Shown piece by piece: positions 1 to 5,024 of a stretch of 5,024 nucleotides of DNA. This stretch comes from Methanobacteriota archaeon (lineage in GTDB: Archaea > Thermoplasmatota > Poseidoniia > Poseidoniales > Poseidoniaceae): contig WTIV01000073.1 in the NCBI GenBank assembly GCA_011525095.1, forward strand, positions 1 through 5,024. The letters are read 5' to 3'. The stretch's first letter is position 1; every line of letters begins with the position of its first letter. Both the position numbers and the translations under genes were made by a program. The notes under the pieces were generated by a model. That model worked only from the letters and a program-made list of their open reading frames with translations, searched no databases and was not told where the DNA came from.

Positions 1-518
1 GTGACCAATCCTGCAACCATCACGGCACCTGGTGCCATGAACAAGATGCCTGTTAGAGCAACAAGAGCGATTCCAAATTTCAAACCACTGGGGTCTACTC
101 TAAATTCTGCCCAGCAGCCATACTTCTTTGCTACAATCTTGTGTCCGATTTCATGAAGAAGAAAGGCTGGCCCGACTGCGATTAGCATAACTGGCATGGA
201 AAGTAATAGTGTAGCAATCCACGTGTTCAGTCCACCTTCACCAATTCTCAGAATACTGCCTGCCATCAATACTCCTAATGCGAAGGTGAATGCTGCTGTT
301 GCTAGCAAGAGATGCTGCTTTTCCTCATCGCTAAAGTGCCAAATTTTGCCCCGGTGGAGTTCTACTGGTTGACGATTATTGATCCCCATAAAACCACCTC
401 TTGTGTTGAAGTGGATGGTCCCATCATCAGACATCTGAGCGTGAACTCTGTGGATTCGAGGCCTCTGTTTTGGGAAGAGGTCGTCCTCGAGTATGTCGGC
501 CCGGGGGTCTCTCGCCAT
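1..518 (-). CDS. M50-family (site-2 protease-like) membrane metalloprotease, C-terminus cut off by the window edge
   Basis: This gene reads leftwards and leaves the window, so only about 173 N-terminal residues are visible. The sequence shows a hydrophilic N-terminus (about 1-65), a hydrophobic helix at about 69-91, a second at about 100-121 ending in the zinc-protease motif HEIGH (H122, E123, H126), and a third at about 148-170. In site-2 proteases the two His bind zinc and the Glu is catalytic; the third metal ligand, an Asp, would lie beyond the edge. The stretch after the motif (KKYGCWAEFR, then an APGAV segment) matches the style I know from archaeal SpoIVFB-like proteins (COG1994). Such enzymes cleave proteins within the membrane; the substrate here is unknown. 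I chose the ATG at 518 because it is the first Met after an in-frame stop and leaves a 74-bp gap to the divergent neighbour. ATG 434 (MSDDGTIHF) is a plausible shorter start. No clear ribosome binding site precedes either, which is common in archaea. The fold call is firm; the start is less certain. Confidence 0.85.
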   Translation of the reverse strand, partial: MARDPRADILEDDLFPKQRPRIHRVHAQMSDDGTIHFNTRGGFMGINNRQPVELHRGKIWHFSDEEKQHLLLATAAFTFALGVLMAGSILRIGEGGLNTWIATLLLSMPVMLIAVGPAFLLHEIGHKIVAKKYGCWAEFRVDPSGLKFGIALVALTGILFMAPGAVMVAGLV

Positions 519-592
519 GTACCGTTCTTGTCACGGAGGGATTTGAAGCCTCGCGCGGAAGCATTCTTTTCTATCGAGGAATAGGAACGTGC
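519..592. promoter_or_regulatory. Divergent intergenic region between the M50 protease and zinc-ribbon genes
   Basis: This 74-bp gap lies between two genes transcribed away from each other, so promoters for both should lie here or overlap the gene starts. I see no convincing archaeal TATA box on either strand. Weak AT-rich candidates are the TTCTTTTCTAT stretch at 563-573 for the plus gene and TTCAAATC (minus strand, about 539-546) for the protease. A possible ribosome binding site for the plus gene lies at its right end. The promoter role is inferred from gene arrangement only. Confidence 0.35.
583..586 (+). promoter_or_regulatory. Possible Shine-Dalgarno for the zinc-ribbon gene
   Basis: AGGA ends six bases before the ATG at 593, a good spacing for ribosome binding. 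This favours ATG 593 over the in-frame ATGs at 470, 599 and 614. A second purine-rich element, GAGGA at 575-579, is too far away to serve well. The motif is short, so this is moderate support only. Confidence 0.45.
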
Positions 593-1285
593 ATGGCGAT
601 GCCACGCAGAGCGATGAAAGACTTGGGGTTCCAAGCCTGTTGTCTGCGTTGCGATGCAAAAGATGTCGCTGGAAGTGCAAGGTGTAGGAATTGCATTTCT
701 CACCACACAAAGGTGCGTGACCAAATCGCAAAGGCTCCGCAATCTGATGAATTATTCCAACTCGCTAGAGAGCTACTAACCATGGCTGCTAATCCAAACA
801 GGTATGATCATGATGATGTTCATGGCCCTGCATTAATTCAACAGCAGAGACTGGCAAATTCAATGACTGAGGCAAAGGAATTGCCTACAAGTGAGGATAT
901 TGAACAAATATTTGCAGAACAGGCTCAAAAAAAGAAAGAGAATATTGTACAATCTGTAGGTAATCAAAATCCTTGGAAGGATGAATTGCCACCAGAGGAG
1001 ATTCTTGAGCAAATGGCGGAGTCGTTAGAAGTCGAAGATTTCTCACATGGCGCACGTACAATTCCTAGTCGCCCCATAGTCGCAGTAGACCGTTCAGACC
1101 GCCTTGGAGAGGATAGAAAGATGAGCGACAAAATAGTTGCAGAAAGGGTTGCATCAGACGCTCCTGAACCCTTGAAAGAGATTGTTGAGTCTGCAACTAT
1201 TGCTGAAAGAGAGAGGGGTAGAAAGGAATGGGAATCTGCTCAATCTGAAGTCTCAGATTTGCTAGATGATGATTTAGACTTATAA
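593..1285 (+). CDS. Uncharacterised protein with N-terminal four-Cys zinc-ribbon-like motif and acidic, charged tail
   Basis: I do not recognise this family. The predicted protein is 230 residues from ATG 593. Near its N-terminus is a CxxC-x10-CxxC pattern (C17, C20, C31, C34) with two His at 37-38, which looks like a treble-clef or zinc-ribbon site. The rest is very rich in Glu, Asp, Lys, Gln and Ser. It has probable helical or coiled stretches at about 50-65 and 100-120 and a second charged run at about 175-220, and it ends in an acidic tail (DLLDDDLDL). I see no signal peptide or membrane segment, so it is probably cytoplasmic. Such an architecture would suit a nucleic-acid or protein-binding adaptor, but that is inference. 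The open frame extends back to an ATG at 470. I rejected that start because it would overlap the divergent protease gene, its added residues look like out-of-frame translation, and AGGA sits six bases before 593. It is divergent from the M50 gene and convergent with alaX, so it is probably monocistronic here. Confidence 0.75.
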   Translation: MAMPRRAMKDLGFQACCLRCDAKDVAGSARCRNCISHHTKVRDQIAKAPQSDELFQLARELLTMAANPNRYDHDDVHGPALIQQQRLANSMTEAKELPTSEDIEQIFAEQAQKKKENIVQSVGNQNPWKDELPPEEILEQMAESLEVEDFSHGARTIPSRPIVAVDRSDRLGEDRKMSDKIVAERVASDAPEPLKEIVESATIAERERGRKEWESAQSEVSDLLDDDLDL

Positions 1286-1310
1286 CCTTATCAAGAAATA
1301 TTTACTATTT

Positions 1311-1339
1311 TCACTTTCCAATTATTGGATAGTGATTTT
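1311..1339 (+). terminator. Terminator-like hairpin plus T-run after the zinc-ribbon gene
   Basis: An inverted repeat lies 25 bases past the stop codon of the plus-strand gene. TCACT (1311-1315) pairs with AGTGA (1331-1335). After a single T:T mismatch, TCCAA (1317-1321) pairs with TTGGA (1325-1329), leaving a three-base TTA loop. TTTT follows at 1336-1339 on the plus strand. The 63-bp convergent gap is AT-rich throughout. Archaeal termination depends mainly on T-runs, so the hairpin may be incidental or may stabilise the 3' end. On the minus strand no T-run follows the stem, so a role for alaX is weaker. Confidence 0.5.
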
Positions 1340-1348
1340 ACTCAGATT

Positions 1349-2086
1349 TCAACTCTCACAGCCTTCAAGAGTGTAACTTACTCTTGTTGTACCCTTACCC
1401 TTGTTTTTCTTCCCGAGGAATTCCATTTTTCCTATTTCACCAAGAGCCCTTACATGGGTTCCTGCACAAGGGCAGAGATCGATATTGTCTCCTATTCTAA
1501 TCACCCTCAGTTGTTTTACTGAAATGGGCAATAGGTCCATGTTTGTCCTTTCCGGAGGCATGATTGCATTGATTTCTTCTCGTGTCATGATGCAATCGGT
1601 TACATCGAGATTTGATTCGACCATTTCGTTAGCTCTATGGAATAAATCCTCTATCATTTCTTCACTGAATTTTACCGGGTTGAAATCTATTCTTGAGCGG
1701 TCGGCGTGTATCTGATTACCTACCGTTCTAGCACCATCATACAATTCGTAAACCAGGCCGCTAACAAGGTGCTGAGCGGTGTGCATTCGCATGTGCGCAT
1801 GTCTTCTGTCCCAGTCGATTTCCCCTTCGACTGTGTCGCCCACAGACAGTCCGTGGTCATCTCCAACAAAGTGTTGAACGTCGCTACGGCCTCTTACCTC
1901 GGTCACCGAAAGTTTTCCTCCGTCCCAAAACAATGTACCTGTGTCCCAATTCTGGCCACCTCCAAGTGGATAGAACAGAGTTTGGTTTAGAGTGACTGAG
2001 TTTTCATCTACAGCAGTTACCTCTGCTGTGAAATCCTTCAGATAGCACGCGTCGATGCTTTCCATGTACAATTTCTTGGACGCCAT
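1349..2086 (-). CDS. alaX: Alanyl-tRNA editing protein AlaX (AlaX-M type), trans-editing hydrolase
   Basis: This is a free-standing relative of the editing domain of alanyl-tRNA synthetase. It hydrolyses tRNA-Ala mischarged with Ser (and, in the M type, Gly) in the cytoplasm. The 245-residue sequence has the family pattern in order: a beta-barrel N-terminal part with the glycine-rich loop YPLGGGQNWDTG (39-50), the zinc motif HTAQH (H102, H106), and the second zinc half-site CAGTH (C207, H211). All four expected zinc ligands are present, so it is probably active. The length and the glycine-rich loop fit AlaX-M rather than the shorter AlaX-S or the longer AlaX-L. ATG 2086 begins 24 bp after the purQ stop. 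ATG 2065 (MESIDACYL) is an alternative start that fits the usual beginning of the family equally well, and neither has a clear Shine-Dalgarno. The gene is the last of an apparent purL-purQ-alaX operon. There is no sign of frameshift or transfer. Confidence 0.93.
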   Translation of the reverse strand: MASKKLYMESIDACYLKDFTAEVTAVDENSVTLNQTLFYPLGGGQNWDTGTLFWDGGKLSVTEVRGRSDVQHFVGDDHGLSVGDTVEGEIDWDRRHAHMRMHTAQHLVSGLVYELYDGARTVGNQIHADRSRIDFNPVKFSEEMIEDLFHRANEMVESNLDVTDCIMTREEINAIMPPERTNMDLLPISVKQLRVIRIGDNIDLCPCAGTHVRALGEIGKMEFLGKKNKGKGTTRVSYTLEGCES

Positions 2087-2110
2087 GTTAGTTTGACGTG
2101 AGGTCTTTTC

Positions 2111-2932
2111 TCAAAGGTTTGCTTTTGCATAATCTACAGCGTTTCTGAAAATTTGCATAGCATCTGTTAGCAATTCTTCGTTAACCTCACCTCTTGTATG
2201 ATGAGGGTGCAGGAAGGTTGCATATGCCGCTTCAGGATGTGGCATCAGGCCGAATACAAGCCCTGTCGGGTCGCAAATTCCTGCAATATTCCTAATGCTG
2301 CCATTTGGACAAATTGGGAATGGTAGCGATTCGTCGGTCATTCCTTTTCCTGGCTCTGTGCTAGGGTCAACGTAGCGTGTAACGATCTGATTATTTTCCT
2401 CTAAGTTATCCAAATCGGTTGTAGAAGGCATCACAAACCTGCCTTCCCCGTGTCTTACAGGGCATTCAATTCTGGTAATTCCCTTCGTCCAAATACATGG
2501 ACTTTCAGGGTCAAACTCGAGGGTTACCCACCTGTCTTCATAGCGTCCGCTATTGTTCAAGGTAAGACTCGCTCTCTGCTCGAAATCTGGCACATCCCTT
2601 CCAGGAAGAAGACCTGTCTTTACGAGTACTTGGAATCCGTTACAAATACCGATAATGGGTTTTCCTGCTGATACGAATGCAGATAATTGTTCACGCATTG
2701 CGAATCTCATTCTGTTTCCTAATAGTCTTCCAGAACCCAAGTGGTCACCGAAAGAAAATCCTCCTGGGACTGCTAGAATGTGGAATTCTGAAAGGTCTCT
2801 GTTACCGTTTACAAAGTGGTTAACGTGCACCCTTTCGCTAGTAGCCCCGGCCAATTCGAATACTGCCGCAGTCTCTCTATCACAGTTTATTCCAAATCCG
2901 AAGAGGATTGCTACCTTCACATCCTCAGTCAT
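2111..2932 (-). CDS. purQ: Phosphoribosylformylglycinamidine synthase subunit PurQ (glutaminase), long type
   Basis: PurQ is a class I glutamine amidotransferase. It releases ammonia from glutamine and passes it to PurL, which converts FGAR to FGAM in purine synthesis. From ATG 2932 the protein has 273 residues. It opens with VAILFGFGINCDRET, carries the oxyanion-loop region VPGGFSFGDHLGSG (55-68), the nucleophile elbow GICNGFQ (Cys97), and the catalytic PHPE (His232, Glu234). The triad is complete. It is longer than the roughly 220-230 residues of Bacillus-type PurQ. The middle segment (NNSGRYEDRWV, then PVRHGEGRF) resembles the glutaminase domain of large single-chain FGAM synthases. The open frame extends 13 codons upstream to an ATG at 2971. 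ATG 2932 is preferred because AGGAGGTG ends seven bases before it and the family's conserved start follows. A GTG codon lies directly upstream (2935) and is a minor alternative. The start overlaps the purL stop by one base. Confidence 0.96.
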   Translation of the reverse strand: MTEDVKVAILFGFGINCDRETAAVFELAGATSERVHVNHFVNGNRDLSEFHILAVPGGFSFGDHLGSGRLLGNRMRFAMREQLSAFVSAGKPIIGICNGFQVLVKTGLLPGRDVPDFEQRASLTLNNSGRYEDRWVTLEFDPESPCIWTKGITRIECPVRHGEGRFVMPSTTDLDNLEENNQIVTRYVDPSTEPGKGMTDESLPFPICPNGSIRNIAGICDPTGLVFGLMPHPEAAYATFLHPHHTRGEVNEELLTDAMQIFRNAVDYAKANL

Positions 2933-5024
2933 CACTGAACACCTCCTGTCATGTCGAGGCTCCCTTTCCAAGCTGCGACCATATCTTCAACACTGGATTC
3001 GATGATTAGGTCGTCTCCATCCCAAACGCTCAGTGTGTCACTATCGGTAACCTCTCCCATGTAGGTCAAGGAATGGCCTTTCATCATCGAAAGGAATTCT
3101 TCACGATTGTTCTGCTTAACTCCGACTAGAATTCTTCCCAGTGATTCTCCCCACAGTCTGCCCCATAGGTCGGCTTCACCTGGACCGTCAACATCTATTG
3201 CTGCACCACATCTACCACCGATGCACATTTCGGCGATTGCAACTGCAACGCCACCTTCACTACAATCGTGTGCTGTTCTGACGATTCCGGCTTGTATCGC
3301 CCCTGTGAGTGCCTTGTACGCAGCGAGGTTCTTTTCTGGCTCAGGTAGTCTAGGAACTTCGCCACCTATTCCTTCAGTTTCTCCTGCTTCGGTTAGCATG
3401 TAGGAAATTTCACTCGCCCCGAGTTCCTGTTTTGATTCTCCAACCAAGTACAAGCTCTCACCGGGTTTGAGGTCAGAAGTTGTAGTGTATCTAACGTCGT
3501 GGTGGTTACCAAAGAGCGAAAATAGTAGTGTTGGTGGAATTGAAATCTTGTTCTCCCCTGTTCCGTAGTCGTTCTTCATCGAGTCTTTTCCTGAAATACA
3601 TGGAACAAAGTATGCTCTACAAATTCTTTCCAATTCGCGATTTGCGCGAACCAATTGTGCGAGCTTGAATTTTCCATCTGGAGTTTTCTTGCTCTCGATT
3701 GGGTCTGGCCAACAGAAGTTGTCCAATCCCGCAATCTTGGAAAGATCTACGCCCGTACAAACCGCGTTTCTTACCGCTTCATCGACCGCTGCTGCAGCCA
3801 TAGCTCCCGCATCGATATCGCTGTATCGTGGAGAGATACCGTTTGAAACAACTAATCCGTGTGTAGAACCGTGGACTGGTGCAAGAAGTCCAGCGTCACC
3901 AGGACCGTCTCTCTCAACACCGACAAATGGTTTGATTGCGGTTTGTGCGATAACCTCGTGGTCGTATTGGCGAACCCATGTTTCCTTGCTTGCAATATTT
4001 GGTCGTGATAACATTCTGAGAAGTAGAGATGAGTGATTGGAATCACTCGGCGGTGTGAATTCTGGGTTGCTTGGTGGACTCCATTCGCTTTCTAATCGCA
4101 GTTGTGGAACTCCATCATGTAGGAATTCGATTGGTAATGATGCCACTGTGTCTTCGCCATGAACAACGTGGAACTGCCCTGTATCGGTGAAATCTGCAAC
4201 CCATGTCGCCTCTACCTCGTGCAGGTCTGCAAGTGCTTCGAATGCCGGTACATCGCTCTCTCGTACTGCAACTGTCATCCTTTCTTGGGATTCGGAAACC
4301 AGAATTTCCCAAGACGAAAGGCCTTCTTGCTTTAGTGGAACTTTTCCTAAGTCAATACGGCAACCGTTCGTGTATTCTGCCATCTCACCGATGCTTGAGG
4401 AAAGGCCTCCTGCTCCGTTATCTGTGATACACGTGATGAGTCCTGCGTCCCTTGCTTCAAGGATCATGTCAAGCATTTTCTTCTGTGTGATTGGGTCGCC
4501 GATTTGTACTGCACTAGATGGGGATTCTTCGGTCAATTCTAGTGAAGAGAATGTTGCGCCGTGAATTCCATCATAGCCGACTCTTCCGCCAACCATGTAG
4601 ACCCTGTCTCCAGCTTCTGGATTCTTCACGTGAGACTCTCTGCCATCTGGGAGTTTCCTTGGCATCATACCAATTGTACCACAATAAACCAGTGGCTTTC
4701 CGATATATCTGTCATCGAATACAATCGCGCCATTTACAGTTGGAATACCGCTTTCATTACCGCCGACTCTTACTCCAGCATGAACTCCTCTCAGTACTCT
4801 AGAGGGGTGGAATAGATTCTCAGGAAGGTCTCCTTCCCAATCCGGTGGTCCAAAGCAGAATACGTCGGTATTTGCAATAGGTCTTGCACCTAGTCCGGTT
4901 CCTAGGATATCTCTATTCACGCCCACAATTCCAGTCATCGCACCGCCGTAAGGGTCCAGTGCACTTGGTGAATTGTGAGTCTCTGCCTTCATACACATAG
5001 ACCATTCATCATCCCATGCAATGA
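2932..5024 (-). CDS. purL: Phosphoribosylformylglycinamidine synthase subunit PurL (synthetase), N-terminus beyond the window
   Basis: PurL uses ATP and ammonia from PurQ to turn FGAR into FGAM. The frame is open to the right edge, so the start is outside; about 697 C-terminal residues are visible. Numbering from the internal Met at 4998 (not the true start), I see KAETHNSPSALDPYGGA (4-20), the active-site loop; GNESGIPTVNG (80-90); the ATP/Mg-binding DNGAGGLSSSIGEM (193-206); and SESQERM (235-241), which closes the first AIRS-like half. The second half has CTGVDLSKIAGLDNFCWPDP (414-433), ISGKDSMKND (468-477) and HDCSEGGVAVAIAEM (577-591). The two-fold repeated AIRS-type architecture is complete. 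There is no C-terminal glutaminase domain, because purQ is a separate gene. The ETHNSPS form, with Ser where Bacillus and E. coli enzymes have ETHNHPS or ETHNHPT, marks a distinct subgroup that I recall from long PurLs of some archaea and delta-proteobacteria. No purS is visible, and it may lie upstream or be replaced by an N-terminal domain. Confidence 0.96.
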   Translation of the reverse strand, partial: IAWDDEWSMCMKAETHNSPSALDPYGGAMTGIVGVNRDILGTGLGARPIANTDVFCFGPPDWEGDLPENLFHPSRVLRGVHAGVRVGGNESGIPTVNGAIVFDDRYIGKPLVYCGTIGMMPRKLPDGRESHVKNPEAGDRVYMVGGRVGYDGIHGATFSSLELTEESPSSAVQIGDPITQKKMLDMILEARDAGLITCITDNGAGGLSSSIGEMAEYTNGCRIDLGKVPLKQEGLSSWEILVSESQERMTVAVRESDVPAFEALADLHEVEATWVADFTDTGQFHVVHGEDTVASLPIEFLHDGVPQLRLESEWSPPSNPEFTPPSDSNHSSLLLRMLSRPNIASKETWVRQYDHEVIAQTAIKPFVGVERDGPGDAGLLAPVHGSTHGLVVSNGISPRYSDIDAGAMAAAAVDEAVRNAVCTGVDLSKIAGLDNFCWPDPIESKKTPDGKFKLAQLVRANRELERICRAYFVPCISGKDSMKNDYGTGENKISIPPTLLFSLFGNHHDVRYTTTSDLKPGESLYLVGESKQELGASEISYMLTEAGETEGIGGEVPRLPEPEKNLAAYKALTGAIQAGIVRTAHDCSEGGVAVAIAEMCIGGRCGAAIDVDGPGEADLWGRLWGESLGRILVGVKQNNREEFLSMMKGHSLTYMGEVTDSDTLSVWDGDDLIIESSVEDMVAAWKGSLDMTGGVQ
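2940..2947 (-). promoter_or_regulatory. Strong Shine-Dalgarno for purQ inside the 3' end of purL
   Basis: The minus strand reads AGGAGGTG here, an almost perfect anti-16S match, with seven bases between it and the purQ ATG at 2932. It lies within the last codons of purL, whose TGA shares its final A with the purQ ATG. The site decides the purQ start and fits coupled translation giving matched amounts of the two subunits. It also implies that this organism uses SD-led initiation for internal operon genes. Confidence 0.8.

Noticed and set aside
470..592. Upstream extension of the zinc-ribbon gene to ATG 470 (41 extra residues)
   Set aside because: It overlaps the start of the divergent M50 protease gene, and its residues look like antisense or leader translation. 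A Shine-Dalgarno-like AGGA correctly precedes ATG 593.
362..742. Minus-strand 126-codon open frame
   Set aside because: It overlaps both the M50 protease 5' end in another frame and the Cys motif region of the plus-strand gene, and it shows no protein-like composition or motif.
930..941. Run of seven A followed by GAAAGAG inside the zinc-ribbon gene, considered as a slippage site
   Set aside because: The reading frame stays open through it and encodes a Lys-rich stretch in keeping with the rest of the protein. No alternative-frame product or stimulatory structure is evident.
1401..1990. Plus-strand open frames antisense to alaX
   Set aside because: The opposite strand encodes an intact AlaX with all zinc ligands. 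The antisense products look random.
2933..2971. Thirteen-codon upstream extension of purQ to ATG 2971
   Set aside because: It lies inside the purL coding end, the conserved PurQ start follows ATG 2932, and a strong SD is positioned for 2932.
3665..4036. Plus-strand open frames antisense to purL (also around 3107-3403 and 4187-4564)
   Set aside because: They are mirror frames of a clearly conserved purL coding sequence, with Ser/Pro/Arg-rich composition and no recognisable motif.

Overview
The window holds five protein-coding genes on both strands, two of them cut by the window edges. No RNA genes, mobile elements, CRISPR arrays or long repeats were seen. The gene set suggests an archaeon, most likely a mesophilic marine member of the Thermoplasmatota such as Marine Group II / Poseidoniales. 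The support is an AlaX-type alanyl-tRNA editing protein, an M50 membrane protease with the archaeal sequence style around its HEIGH motif, and separate purL and purQ genes of the long type. The lineage is an inference from sequence style and not proven.

Layout from left to right. A truncated minus-strand gene (start 518, running off the left edge) encodes an archaeal M50 membrane metalloprotease. A 74-bp divergent gap (519-592) separates it from a plus-strand gene (593-1285) for an uncharacterised small protein with an N-terminal four-cysteine zinc-ribbon-like motif and a charged, probably disordered remainder. A short AT-rich convergent gap (1286-1348) carries a terminator-like hairpin. Three minus-strand genes then form an apparent operon read from right to left: purL (runs off the right edge and ends at 2932), purQ (2932-2111) and alaX (2086-1349).

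PurL and PurQ are the synthetase and glutaminase subunits of FGAM synthase, step four of de novo purine synthesis. They overlap by one base (TGATG), with a strong Shine-Dalgarno sequence for purQ inside the end of purL, so their translation is probably coupled. AlaX starts 24 bp after purQ and is probably cotranscribed. It clears mischarged tRNA-Ala and has no direct biochemical link to purine synthesis. Coding density is high, and no gap exceeds 300 bases.

I found no sign of an exotic or undescribed system such as defence, secretion or biosynthetic novelty. The least explained item is the zinc-ribbon protein at 593-1285. The other points of interest are the long-type PurL/PurQ pair, the operon linkage of alaX, and the convergent hairpin.
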